From Betaproteobacteria bacterium (GTDB lineage Bacteria; Pseudomonadota; Gammaproteobacteria; Burkholderiales; Casimicrobiaceae): a stretch of 64,000 nucleotides of DNA. Positions within the stretch are counted from its first letter, which is position 1, and each line of letters starts with the position of its first letter. The stretch spans positions 1 to 64,000 of the forward strand of contig JADKKQ010000004.1 in the NCBI GenBank assembly GCA_016720425.1, given 5' to 3'. The notes beneath the pieces are model-generated. The model was not told the origin of the DNA. It saw nothing but the letters and a program-made list of their open reading frames with translations, and made no database searches. Below, piece by piece: positions 1-8,291 of this stretch. The position numbers and the translations under genes are program-made.

Positions 1-19
1 CGATACCCTACACGGCCTT
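1..19 (+). other. possible tRNA 3'-end fragment at window edge
   Basis: The first bases read CGATACCCTACACGGCC, very close to the tRNA T-loop/T-stem/acceptor sequence that recurs at about 2.64, 3.59 and 4.29 kb. It differs by one extra A in the loop-stem junction and is not followed by the terminator found after the other copies. The upstream part is outside the window, so I cannot say whether this is the end of a real tRNA gene or another remnant. From here to the first gene (about 340 bases) I see nothing else convincing. Confidence 0.3.
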
Positions 20-357
20 CCTCATTTGGCAGGAGCGGCGGAGTATGATGGATACGGCCAACACGGGGTTGCGTGCTGGCTGGCAAATGGCCTTAGCATT
101 CGCCTCGTGGTCGCGGAGCAGCCGCCTGCGACATGCCCGTCCAGATTCGGAGTGAGCCCATTAGCCCCCCCGACAAGAGGAAGCCGCGCAGTCTGCACGG
201 GCGGGCGACGGCCAAGACTCGACTCCCCGACGTGTCGAATTCGGTGACCCCTCTACGGTCGGCGGATGGGCTGCTGCACGATTTCCAGGTCCACCAGAGC
301 GGCCCGGAGATGCGGAACGGGGCGGTTGAATCTTCGTTTGCCGATAGAGGCGAACGC

Positions 358-2520
358 ATGCGGGTTGCAGAACCTCAGCGCGAAGACCCGGATTCTCTCG
401 TCGGCATTCTCGATGCCGCGGTGGATGGCGTCTGCCAGGTTGATTGCAGCGGCAAATTGCTGGCGGTTAACCGTGCCTATTGCCAGTATTCCGGATATAG
501 CAGCGAAGAACTGCTCCGGATGCGCCTTTCCGATTTGGAAGCGACCGAAGGCACGGGTACGACCACCAGACACATTCAGCAGATCATTGCGCAGGGTCGC
601 GGCCGGTTCGAATCGACCCATCGCCGCAAGGACGGATCGATCTGGCACGTCGATGTGAGCGCGTTTTGCTGCAATCCTGCAGACGGGAGAGTCTTCGCAT
701 TCGTGCGCGACATGACGGACCGCAGGGCGTCTGAAGAGGTGCTGCGGGCGAGCGAAGAACGCTACCGTCGCCTGCACGAGACCCTCAGTGACGCTTTCGT
801 CATGACTTCCATGTCGGGTCGACTGTTGGGGTGGAATGACGCCTATCAGCAGATGCTGGGGTATTCGGCAGACGAACTCAGTCGCATGACCTACGTTGAT
901 GTGACGCCAAGAAAGTGGCACGCAATGGAGGCGGAGATTGTCGCGAGCCAGATCATTCCCAGCGGCCGATCGGAGGTGTACGAAAAGGAATATGTCCGCA
1001 AAGACGGGACCACTCTTGCAGTGGAGTTGAGAACCATCCTGCTGCGGGACAACGAGGGTCGGCCGGAAGCGATGTGGGCCATCGTGCGCGATGTCACCGA
1101 GCGCAAGCAAGCCGAAAACCGGCTGCGAGCCGCGTTCCACTATGCGCGTAGCCTGCTCGAAGCCAGCCTGGATCCGATGGTGACGATCAGCGCCGGCGGG
1201 AAAATAATGGATGCCAACAAGGCAACTGAAACGGCCACAGGCATATCGCGCGAAACAATCATCGGCAGTGATTTTTGCGACTATTTCACCGAACCAGAAA
1301 AGGCCCGCGCTGGTTATCAGCAAGTGTTTTCCATGGGCTACGTGACTGACTACCCATTGGCCATCCGTCATGTTTCAGGGGTGGCGACCGATGTCCTCTA
1401 CAACGCCAGCATCTATCGCGATGAATCCGGCAATATTGCAGGCATCTTTGCAGCTGCCCGCGATATCACGAAACTGAAGTCTGCGCAGCGGGAACTCGAA
1501 AACACCAACCATGAAATTCTGATGCTCGGGCAAATGGCCGATTTGCTGCAGAGTTGCCACTCGGCAGAAGAGTCATTCCCCATTATCACGGCGACCATGG
1601 CGCAGCTGTTTCCGGAGTCCTCCGGCAGTTGCTTCATCATCGATGAAGCAGGAAGCCTTCTTGAGGAAGTGTCCTCGTGGGGCGACGCAACTCCCACCGA
1701 AAAGCATTTCTCGCCCGATGATTGCTGGGCTTTGCGCCGGGGACACCTGCACAGCGTTGGATTCGGGGAGTTCGTCAACCCGCGCTGCAAGCATCTCCGG
1801 GCAGAGAATGCGCCTTATGCCTGTGTGCCGTTGCTCGCACACGGCAAGACGCTGGGCATCATCTATCTGAGTTCTTACAGTGCTTTCGAGAATGAAACTC
1901 TAACGCAGCATCGGCGAAATCTCGCCCAAGCCGCTTCCGATAGCATCAGCCTCGCGCTTGCCAACCTTAAATTGCGCGAATCCCTGCATGCGCTTTCCTT
2001 GCATGATTCTCTGACTGGGCTGTTCAACCGGCGATTCATGGAGGAGACGTTGGCCCGCGACCTCAGCCGGATTGCACGAATCGATAACCCACTGGTCATT
2101 GCGATGCTCGACATCGACAGATTCAAGACTATCAACGACCGGTTTGGTCACGATGCGGGCGATGTAGTGCTGAAGGAAGTGGCGCGACTGATGATGGGCT
2201 TTCGGGCCGGGATCGATGTTCCCTGTCGTTTTGGCGGAGAAGAATTCATCTTGATCCTGCCGGAAATAGCGACGAAGCAGGCGCTGAGTCGGCTCGAGCA
2301 ACTCCGGATATCCATTGGCGAGCTCAACCTCAATTTGAATGGCAAAGTGATTCCTCGCGTCACCGTTTCGATCGGCGTCGCGGTTTTCCCTGAGCACGGT
2401 GATACAGCCACCGCCCTAATCAAGGCGGCCGACAATGCGCTCTATCGCGCCAAGAGAAACGGCCGGAACCGGATTGAAGTTGCCGACAGCGGCCGGTCAG
2501 AGCTCGATCGTTTGAATTGA
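358..2520 (+). CDS. PAS-PAS-PAS-GAF-GGDEF diguanylate cyclase
   Basis: Cytoplasmic multi-sensor protein expected to make cyclic di-GMP from two GTP. With this start (720 aa) there are three PAS domains at about residues 13-120, 136-245 and 264-370, each ending in the usual PAC-like RD(V/I/M)T stretch. A GAF-type region follows at 393-535 and a GGDEF domain at 550-715. The active-site loop is RFGGEEF (GGEEF near residue 626), so the cyclase site looks intact. The inhibitory RxxD site upstream reads AGID and is probably lost. No EAL domain or membrane segment is seen. The reading frame stays open back to 133, but AGAGG precedes the ATG at 358 and the extra 75 residues do not look like a domain. 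It stands alone and is closed by the tRNA-end/terminator repeat downstream. Confidence 0.9.
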   Translation: MRVAEPQREDPDSLVGILDAAVDGVCQVDCSGKLLAVNRAYCQYSGYSSEELLRMRLSDLEATEGTGTTTRHIQQIIAQGRGRFESTHRRKDGSIWHVDVSAFCCNPADGRVFAFVRDMTDRRASEEVLRASEERYRRLHETLSDAFVMTSMSGRLLGWNDAYQQMLGYSADELSRMTYVDVTPRKWHAMEAEIVASQIIPSGRSEVYEKEYVRKDGTTLAVELRTILLRDNEGRPEAMWAIVRDVTERKQAENRLRAAFHYARSLLEASLDPMVTISAGGKIMDANKATETATGISRETIIGSDFCDYFTEPEKARAGYQQVFSMGYVTDYPLAIRHVSGVATDVLYNASIYRDESGNIAGIFAAARDITKLKSAQRELENTNHEILMLGQMADLLQSCHSAEESFPIITATMAQLFPESSGSCFIIDEAGSLLEEVSSWGDATPTEKHFSPDDCWALRRGHLHSVGFGEFVNPRCKHLRAENAPYACVPLLAHGKTLGIIYLSSYSAFENETLTQHRRNLAQAASDSISLALANLKLRESLHALSLHDSLTGLFNRRFMEETLARDLSRIARIDNPLVIAMLDIDRFKTINDRFGHDAGDVVLKEVARLMMGFRAGIDVPCRFGGEEFILILPEIATKQALSRLEQLRISIGELNLNLNGKVIPRVTVSIGVAVFPEHGDTATALIKAADNALYRAKRNGRNRIEVADSGRSELDRLN

Positions 2521-2624
2521 AGCGCGAGTGAAGATGAGGGCGTAGGGTGTTTGGCCCCCCGGCAAGACATGAAAGCGCCGAGATGTTCTTTCCGGCCCAT
2601 CCACCAAACGTCGGTAAGATCAGT

Positions 2625-2738
2625 TGTCGTAGGTTCGATCCCTACACGGCCTACCAACCGCTTCAAGCACTTAGCCTCGCCTTCGGGTGGGGCTTTTTGC
2701 TATCTGGGTGACCATCGGACTTCGGGATAGTGGGTGGG
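2625..2738 (+). repeat. tRNA 3'-end remnant plus terminator, copy 1
   Basis: The T arm GTAGG-TTCGATC-CCTAC (2629-2645) is followed by the acceptor strand ACGGCCT, discriminator A and CCA (2646-2656), then a terminator and about 40 further conserved bases. The anticodon arm upstream does not fold (no five-pair stem around a loop with T33), so this is a 3' piece and not a working tRNA. Bases 2642-2738 match 3583-3679 almost exactly (offset 941). The T arm to terminator part matches 4281-4352 (offset 1654). The rest of the 2521-2993 gap holds no gene that I can support. Confidence 0.75.
2674..2698 (+). terminator. rho-independent terminator (repeat copy 1)
   Basis: An eight-pair stem GCCTCGCC/GGTGGGGC is closed by a TTCG tetraloop and followed by TTTTT. 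It sits 18 bases after the CCA of the tRNA remnant, as expected for a tRNA terminator. It may now end the diguanylate cyclase transcript. Confidence 0.8.
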
Positions 2739-2993
2739 TCGGGGCCCCAAGTCCTCCCGCAAGCCAATGATTGCACGTGGCTGTGGGCGGGGCGCTGCGG
2801 AACTCGATTACTGACGGAAGGCCTCCCTGTCAATGAAGGCGCTGCCCGCACAAATCTCATCGCGCCAAAGCAGCATCGGTATGTTCTCGCTGTGGTTAGG
2901 CTGATAACGCGCAGCTTGTCGCGTCGACGACGGCACACTTCACGTGAGCACCGACAAAGGTCCGACCGTTGTTCACTAACGCGGGCGCTGGCC

Positions 2994-3422
2994 CTATGAG
3001 TAGATGTAGCTCTGCAACTGCGCGATGGTGAGCTCGTGGTCAGCGATGGCGTCGTCCAGAAGATCGCGGATCGAGATCATGCCGACCACCGTGCTCCCGT
3101 CGATCACGGGCAGATGGCGAATCCTCTTCAGTCGCATTAGAGCCATGCAGTCGCTGGTCCTCGATTGCGGCGTCACAACCATCACGTTCCGGGTCATGAT
3201 GTCCGCGACTTTGGTGTCTTTGGAACTCCTGCCCAGTAGCGTCACTTTACGGGTGTAGTCGCGCTCCGAAAGTATGCCTACGAGCTTGCCGTTCTCCACC
3301 ACGGTCAGGGCCCCCACATCATGCTCCGCGAGAACCTGCAGCGCGGCGAAGACGGAATCGTCCGGTTTCACGCTCCATACGGTGGGAGCATCGTTCTTCA
3401 ATAAGGCGGATACGGGCTTCAT
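2994..3422 (-). CDS. CBS-domain pair protein
   Basis: A 142-residue protein consisting of two CBS domains (about residues 8-65 and 75-130). Each carries the typical V(V/I)xxGKLVGILSERD or VIDGSTVVGMISIRD pattern. Stand-alone CBS pairs usually bind adenine nucleotides and modulate partners; no partner is evident here. The start ATG is chosen at 3422 because CCAGGAG lies just upstream. The longer open frame to 3458 has no ribosome site. The gene is the only one between tRNA-end repeat copies 1 and 2, and it points against them. Confidence 0.85.
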   Translation of the reverse strand: MKPVSALLKNDAPTVWSVKPDDSVFAALQVLAEHDVGALTVVENGKLVGILSERDYTRKVTLLGRSSKDTKVADIMTRNVMVVTPQSRTSDCMALMRLKRIRHLPVIDGSTVVGMISIRDLLDDAIADHELTIAQLQSYIYS

Positions 3423-3582
3423 GCAAACTCCTGGTCGCGAGATGGCCGAAGCAACCATCTGTCACTGCACGCCTCGGCGCATCATGCCGTTTTCGTAGGG
3501 AGGTTTGGTTGTCCGAAAATCAAGGTGGTGAAAGTATAGCCTTGCGCCTGGCTCCAGGCTTTCTGCGACAGACCTTGTCCAA

Positions 3583-3679
3583 CTATACGGCCTGCCAACC
3601 GCTTCAAGCACTTAGCCTCGCCTTCGGGTGGGACTTTTTGCTATCTGGGTGACCATCGGACTTCGGGATAGCGGGTGGG
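3583..3679 (+). repeat. tRNA 3'-end remnant plus terminator, copy 2
   Basis: This is a near-perfect repeat of 2642-2738, with few differences (for example TATACGGCCTGCC against TACACGGCCTACC). Only the last bases of the T stem, the acceptor strand and the CCA-like end remain of the tRNA. The 5' T-stem half is gone, so this copy is more decayed than copies 1 and 3. The gap 3423-3815 holds only this repeat and the phasin promoter region. Confidence 0.75.
3615..3639 (+). terminator. terminator of repeat copy 2
   Basis: Same hairpin as at 2674, with one G-to-A change in the 3' arm (GGTGGGAC) and a TTTTT tail. The stem still forms apart from that one position. Confidence 0.6.
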
Positions 3680-3815
3680 GGCGAGCGTGAGGGCCCACCA
3701 GCCCCACTCAATGGCACGGCTCATCGCGCATGTGCGCCTTTCGGGATAGAGTGTGCGAGCAAAACGAATGCGCAAGCGCCCCGCTTCCCCTTACCTGATC
3801 GAAGGAGCACATTTC

Positions 3816-4235
3816 ATGGCCAATCCGCAGATGCCGTTCATGGACATCAATCAGTTGATGGAGCAATTCAAGATACCCGGCGTCGATCTCGGCGCGATGA
3901 TGGAGGCCCGCCGCAAGGATATCGAGGCGCTTGTTGCGGCCAACCAGCAAGCCTACGAGGGAATGCAGAAGCTAGGTCAGCGCCAAGCCGAGATGCTGCG
4001 CGATGCCATGGCGGAATGGCAAGGTGCGACTGCGCAGATGATGAGTGGGCAAAACCCGAGCGCCGGCGCGGCCAAGCAAGCCGAACTCGGCAAGCAGGCG
4101 TTGGAGCGGGCGCTGGCGAACATGCGCGAGCTGGCGGAGATGGCCACCACCTCGCAGACGCAGGCCTGGAATCTGATCAACCAGCGGTTTCAGGAGAATC
4201 TCGAAGAGTTTCGGCGTCTGGCACAACCGAAGTAA
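3816..4235 (+). CDS. phaP: phasin family protein
   Basis: A 139-residue amphipathic helical protein of the PhaP/phasin_2 type. Such proteins coat polyhydroxyalkanoate granules and set their size and number. The N-terminal stretch contains NQLMEQFKIPGVD, followed by EARRKDIEALVAANQQAYEG, a typical phasin signature. The C-terminal half is predicted helical and rich in Ala, Gln and Glu, with no Cys and no signal peptide. The start at 3816 has GAAGGAG nine bases upstream; the frame to 3753 is open but lacks a ribosome site. No PHA synthase or other pha gene lies nearby. It is the single gene between repeat copies 2 and 3. Confidence 0.9.
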   Translation: MANPQMPFMDINQLMEQFKIPGVDLGAMMEARRKDIEALVAANQQAYEGMQKLGQRQAEMLRDAMAEWQGATAQMMSGQNPSAGAAKQAELGKQALERALANMRELAEMATTSQTQAWNLINQRFQENLEEFRRLAQPK

Positions 4236-4276
4236 CGTCAAGCTGCGCTCACCGCGCCGGCAAACGTGTCAATCCG

Positions 4277-4381
4277 TTGGTCGTAGGTTCGTTCCCTACA
4301 CGGCCTACCAGCCGCTTCAAGCACTTAGCCTCGCCTTCGGGCGGGGCTCTTTGCTTTGTGGGGCACCATCGGATTTGGGAA
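4277..4381 (+). repeat. tRNA 3'-end remnant plus terminator, copy 3
   Basis: The T arm GTAGG-TTCGTTC-CCTAC (4283-4299), acceptor ACGGCCT and ACCA (to 4310) are intact, while the rest of the tRNA is missing. The hairpin and the following CACCATCGGA block are recognisable but more diverged than in copies 1 and 2. The distance to copy 2 is about 700 bases. Confidence 0.7.
4328..4352 (+). terminator. terminator of repeat copy 3
   Basis: GCCTCGCC-TTCG-GGCGGGGC is a perfect eight-pair stem. The T run is broken to TCTTTG, so termination may be weaker. It would end the phasin transcript. Confidence 0.6.
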
Positions 4382-4443
4382 TGGCTCGGCGACCACGCCA
4401 CCGCTCGACCCGCCGGGCAGCGAATTGCGCAGCGCCTCCCGCG

Positions 4444-4659
4444 CTAGCTGAATTCGATGTAGCGCCTGCGTTCCTGGCCGACGTCGTTGACACGCCTGCC
4501 GTAGGGGCTCGCCGGCGAAGCCTCGTCCGCGACGTTGGCATGGGCTTCGCGTTCGTCGGGGAACCGGCCGGGAAGACCGGAACGCGCAAAGAGAGTGGTC
4601 GGCCGGTCGACGATGCGCAAGAATTCGATTGCCGGAAAGTCGGTCTGGTGGGATTTCAT
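4444..4659 (-). CDS. small hypothetical protein
   Basis: A 71-residue open frame with a strong ribosome site (AGGAGGAGGG eight bases or fewer before the ATG). It starts MKSHQTDFPAIEFLR and ends RRRYIEFS. I recognise no domain, signal peptide or membrane segment. The good ribosome site and ordinary composition argue for a real gene, but several overlapping frames in this GC-rich stretch are also open. It points towards tRNA-end repeat copy 3. Confidence 0.45.
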   Translation of the reverse strand: MKSHQTDFPAIEFLRIVDRPTTLFARSGLPGRFPDEREAHANVADEASPASPYGRRVNDVGQERRRYIEFS

Positions 4660-5041
4660 CGAGCCCTCCTCCTAGCAAACCTTTCGCCAACGGTGAAGCT
4701 CCGATCCGCCGCGATGAGCGTCAGTCAATCGATCGAGTCATGACGGCGAACAGCAGCACGGTTGCTTCAACCCCACCGACCAGATTGGACCTTCCTGGCG
4801 GCACGAGTTTGCGTTGGATCAAGTCCAACGTACTGAACAGCCCCGGCCGGGGCCGCGCCTTCGCGCGGGGTTGCGCCGGACGTGCCGTGTCGCCGACAGA
4901 TCCCGGAAGGATCGGCGCCATCCGATTCCCGTGCTGATGGGAAATCGTCAGGTCGAAAACCGATCGCCAATGCCGGCGGTGCAGGACCCCCTGGACTGTG
5001 GGGCAATGGGCGCGCTTCTCCGGATCCGGCGTGCTCGTCTG
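4660..5041. other. intergenic, no gene recognised
   Basis: About 380 bases with only shadow frames. A GC-rich inverted stretch near 4842-4870 (CCCCGGCCGGGG and neighbours) could fold but has no T run. I see no promoter or repeat that I can defend. Confidence 0.4.
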
Positions 5042-5971
5042 CTACGGCATTGCCGTCATGGCCGGATGCGCAACGCCCTCCCGCAGGACGGCCTCCCCCA
5101 GAAAATCCAGGAACCGCCGAACCGCCGGTATCAACCCCCGTCGCGACGGAAACACCGCGTGGAAAATGCTTGGTCGGGGCGCCCAGTCCGGCAGCACGCG
5201 GACCAGCGACTGGTCGCGGATTTCATCGCTGCACATGTAGTCCGGCAGCAGGCAGATGCCCGTGCCGCGCAGCACCGCCAGCTTGAGCGTGAGCAGATCG
5301 TCGGCGACATAGCGCGGCCGGTGCTGGAAGCTGTAGGTCGTGCCGTCCGGTCCCAGGAGGTCCCAGACGGTGCGGCCGTCGGCGGCGGACATGCTCACCG
5401 TATCCAGCCTTGCCAGATCGGCGGTGGTCTTCGGCACGCCCTGCCGAGCGAGCTGCGCGGGGCTCGCCACCAACAGCGTTTGTGTGGTGCCCAGGTTCTT
5501 CACCACCAGGCTGCCGCTGTCATCCAGGGTGGAGCGCACGCGCAGCGCAACGTCGAAGCCCTCCTCCACCAGGTCCACCGGGCGGTTGCTGATCCGCAGG
5601 TCCACCTTCACCTGCGGGTAGCGCGCCAGAAATTGTGGCAGGAGCGGACCCAGCGTGGTCTGGGCCAGGGTCACGGGACACGCCACCCGGATGATGCCCC
5701 GTGGCTCGGTCTGCGCCTGGGCCACCGCATCCTCGGCCGCCTGGGCGTCCTCGCGCATGGCCACGCAATGGCGATGGAACTGCTCGCCGACGGCCGTCAG
5801 CGAGAGCTTCCGTGTCGTGCGCTGCAGCAGCCGCGCGCCGAGTCGCGCCTCCAGCTCGGCGACGCGGCGCGACAGGCGTGATTTGGGGACGCCGAGCGCT
5901 CGCCCCGCCGCCGCGAATCCGCCCCGGTCGACAACCTCGGCGAAGTAAAGCAAATCGTTCAGGTCCTGCAT
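5042..5971 (-). CDS. LysR-family transcriptional regulator
   Basis: A 309-residue regulator with an N-terminal winged helix-turn-helix (about residues 1-60, including GGFAAAGRALGVPKSRLSRR) and a C-terminal LysR substrate-binding domain from about residue 90. It belongs to the large CrgA/YafC-like group that controls quinone reductases and small dehydrogenases. It is divergent from the azoreductase gene, with 125 bases between starts and an inverted repeat in that gap, so it very likely controls that gene and itself. The effector is unknown. Confidence 0.9.
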   Translation of the reverse strand: MQDLNDLLYFAEVVDRGGFAAAGRALGVPKSRLSRRVAELEARLGARLLQRTTRKLSLTAVGEQFHRHCVAMREDAQAAEDAVAQAQTEPRGIIRVACPVTLAQTTLGPLLPQFLARYPQVKVDLRISNRPVDLVEEGFDVALRVRSTLDDSGSLVVKNLGTTQTLLVASPAQLARQGVPKTTADLARLDTVSMSAADGRTVWDLLGPDGTTYSFQHRPRYVADDLLTLKLAVLRGTGICLLPDYMCSDEIRDQSLVRVLPDWAPRPSIFHAVFPSRRGLIPAVRRFLDFLGEAVLREGVAHPAMTAMP

Positions 5972-5980
5972 CGCAGCCTC

Positions 5981-6004
5981 GATTGTTCTACTGGCAGGAC
6001 AATC
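5981..6004. promoter_or_regulatory. candidate LysR operator
   Basis: The inverted repeat GATTGTTCT-N6-AGGACAATC has one mismatch between its arms and is centred at 5992. It lies 10 bases before the lysR start and about 93 bases before the azoreductase start, which is the usual place for a LysR autoregulatory/activation site. It is assigned by position and symmetry only. Confidence 0.55.
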
Positions 6005-6096
6005 TAGCCCATTTTCGCCGACTTATCAAAAACTGTGTCCATCCGCACACTCTGTCTCAAGGCTGCGTTCCGCAGCGACTTAGATGGGACCTGATC

Positions 6097-6747
6097 ATGA
6101 AGCTGCTCCACATCGATTCGAGCGTTCTCGGCACCAACTCGTTTTCCCGTCGGCTGACGGCGCAGATCGTCGCCGAGTGGCGTGCCGGCCACCCCGACAC
6201 CACGGTGGAATACCTCGATCTCGCCATCGACGCGCCGAGCCATCTGTCGAGCGACTCGCTCGGCTTTCGCATGGCGCCCGGGACCGAAGGCCTCTCCGCG
6301 ATTCAGAAGCACGAAAACGCCGTCTCCGATCGGCTCGTCCGCCAGTTCCTCGCCGCCGACGTGATCGTCGTGGGCGCACCGCTCTACAACTTCTCCATTC
6401 CCAGCCAGCTCAAGGCGTGGATCGACCGCATCGCGCAGCCCGGCCGCACCTTCAAGTACACCGAGAAGGGACCGCAGGGCCTCGCGGGCGGCAAGACGGT
6501 GATCGTGGCGTCGACCCGGGGCGGCCAATATTCGACCAGCGAACGCGGACGTGCGATGGAACACCAGGAAAGCTACCTGCAGACCGTGTTCGGCTTCCTG
6601 GGCATCACGGACGTGCGCATCGTTCGCGCCGAGGGGCTGGCCATGGGTGATCTGCCCAGAGCTCAGGCCATCGCGGACGCCACGGCGAGCATCAAGGCCC
6701 TTGCCGGCGAGTCGGCTGCTCGACACCTCGTCGCAGAGGTCGCCTGA
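6097..6747 (+). CDS. azoR: FMN-dependent NADH-azoreductase / quinone oxidoreductase
   Basis: A 216-residue flavodoxin-fold enzyme that transfers two electrons from NADH to quinones or azo compounds through FMN. The FMN phosphate loop is seen in HIDSSVLGTNSFSRRL. The family signature APLYNFSIPSQLKAWIDR, followed by PGRTFKYTEKGPQGL, matches AzoR. The length fits the family (about 200). The chosen ATG follows GGGACCTGATC; the longer open frame to 5701 crosses the lysR promoter and is a shadow. Regulation is probably by the divergent LysR gene. The physiological role is most likely quinone or electrophile detoxification; the natural substrate cannot be read from sequence. Confidence 0.9.
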   Translation: MKLLHIDSSVLGTNSFSRRLTAQIVAEWRAGHPDTTVEYLDLAIDAPSHLSSDSLGFRMAPGTEGLSAIQKHENAVSDRLVRQFLAADVIVVGAPLYNFSIPSQLKAWIDRIAQPGRTFKYTEKGPQGLAGGKTVIVASTRGGQYSTSERGRAMEHQESYLQTVFGFLGITDVRIVRAEGLAMGDLPRAQAIADATASIKALAGESAARHLVAEVA

Positions 6748-6853
6748 CGGAGCCGGCCTGCCTGTTCCGCGCTCGGGTCCGGCCGAGGTGTCATTTGGCG
6801 GCAGTCGCGGGCCGCGCTAGGATGCAGGAAGGACATCTCGAACGGAGTCACCG

Positions 6854-8170
6854 ATGGACACCCCCTCCCAGGCCGCCGCACCGGTCGACCTGCCGCCGCT
6901 GCTGCCGCAAACCGAACGCGTGATGGGGCAACTGATCGCCGCGCCCGCGCTCCAGGCGGCGCTCGCCGCGGTCCGGCGCGACGACGCGCTCACGCTCGCC
7001 GACCAGATCGCGCTCTCCGAGATCGAATCTCCGCCCTTCCACGAGGAGAAGCGTGCCGCCGACTTCGCCCGCCGGCTGCGCGAGCTCGGCCTCACCGACG
7101 TTTCCATCGACGCCGAGGGCAACGTGATCGGCGTGCGCGCGGGCACCGGTGACGGCCCGCGCCTGGTGCTGGCCGCCCACCTCGACACCGTGTTTGCCGC
7201 CGGCACCGACGTCAAGGTGCGCCGCGACGGCGATCGCTACCTCGGTCCCGGCATATCCGACAACGCGCGCGGACTCGCGGTGCTGCTGCAGATCCTGCGC
7301 GCGCTCGACGAGCAGCGCATCGCGACCGCCGGCGACCTGCTCTTCGTCGGCACCGTGGGGGAGGAGGGCAACGGCGACCTGCGCGGCTGCAAGGCCCTGT
7401 TCGCGACCGACAAGGCCATCGACGGCTTCATCGCCGTCGACGGCGTGGCGGTCACCCGCATCCTCGCCAACGCCACCGGCAGCCGCCGCTACCGCGTCGG
7501 CTACGAAGGCCCGGGCGGCCACAGCTACAACGCTTTCGGCAACCCCAGCGCCACGCACGCGCTGGGCCGCGCCATCGCCGCGATCAGCGAGATCCAGGTG
7601 CCGGACGAACCGCGCACCACGTTCACCGTGGGTACGGTCAAGGGCGGCACCACGGTCAACTCGATCGCCGCCAGCGCCGAGATGGAGCTCGACATGCGCT
7701 CCGACAACGGCGACGAGCTCAATCGCCTCGAGGCGGGCATCCTGCCGCTGCTCGAGGCGGCCGCCGCAGCCGAGAACCGACGCTGGAACGCGCCGGCCGA
7801 CAAACAGGTGAAGCTGGTGCTGACGCCGATCGGCGATCGACCCGCCGGCCAGCAGGCGCCCGAGACCCCGGTGCTGCAGGCCGCCCGCGCCGCTCAGGCT
7901 GCGCTCGGCATTCCGTTGCTCAAGTACTCTGCGGCGAGCACCGATCACAACGTGCCGGTGAGCCTCGGCATCCCCGCGACCACGCTGGGCGGCGGCGGCG
8001 CCGAGGGCAACAACCACACGCTGCGCGAGTGGTACGAACCGACGCAGGCCTGGCAGGGACCGCAGCTCACGCTGCTGGCCGCGCTCGCTCTGGTGGGCAT
8101 GACGGGCGTGAGCGAGCCGCTGCTCGCCCGCCGGGCATCCCGCCCGACGCGCCCGCCACAGGGAGTCTGA
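6854..8170 (+). CDS. M20-family metallopeptidase
   Basis: A 438-residue zinc aminopeptidase/carboxypeptidase of the PepT/M20 type, without a signal peptide, so cytoplasmic. Metal and catalytic motifs are in place: AAHLDTVF (H109, D111), GISDNARGL (D136), GTVGEEGNG (E170, E171) and a C-terminal STDHNVP with the last ligand region. A lid/dimerisation domain lies in the middle (HSYNAFGNP onward, about residues 215-330). GGAG precedes the ATG. It stands alone between the azoreductase and SRPBCC genes. The substrate is unknown; a di- or tripeptide or an N-acyl amino acid is typical of the family. Confidence 0.88.
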   Translation: MDTPSQAAAPVDLPPLLPQTERVMGQLIAAPALQAALAAVRRDDALTLADQIALSEIESPPFHEEKRAADFARRLRELGLTDVSIDAEGNVIGVRAGTGDGPRLVLAAHLDTVFAAGTDVKVRRDGDRYLGPGISDNARGLAVLLQILRALDEQRIATAGDLLFVGTVGEEGNGDLRGCKALFATDKAIDGFIAVDGVAVTRILANATGSRRYRVGYEGPGGHSYNAFGNPSATHALGRAIAAISEIQVPDEPRTTFTVGTVKGGTTVNSIAASAEMELDMRSDNGDELNRLEAGILPLLEAAAAAENRRWNAPADKQVKLVLTPIGDRPAGQQAPETPVLQAARAAQAALGIPLLKYSAASTDHNVPVSLGIPATTLGGGGAEGNNHTLREWYEPTQAWQGPQLTLLAALALVGMTGVSEPLLARRASRPTRPPQGV

Positions 8171-8291
8171 GTGGGGCCGCAGCGATTCCACGTGACGAAC
8201 AAAGGCCTCCGGCACAGGCGCGATCCCTGCCGTGAGGTCGCGCAGAGCCGCCCCGCTAAACGCACTCGCTGAACCCTCCGGAGGAGCGATC

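Noticed and set aside
133..357. N-terminal extension of the diguanylate cyclase
   Set aside because: Open frame but no ribosome site and no domain-like sequence; the ATG at 358 has AGAGG upstream.
2590..2656. A complete tRNA gene ending at the CCA at 2656
   Set aside because: The T arm and acceptor 3' strand are perfect, but no matching 5' acceptor strand (AGGCCGT), D arm or foldable anticodon arm is present upstream. The minus-strand frame over it (with GIEPTT) is the usual spurious frame antisense to tRNA ends.
4814..5881. 355-residue plus-strand frame
   Set aside because: Antisense to the LysR gene; rich in Arg, His and Gln; no domain.
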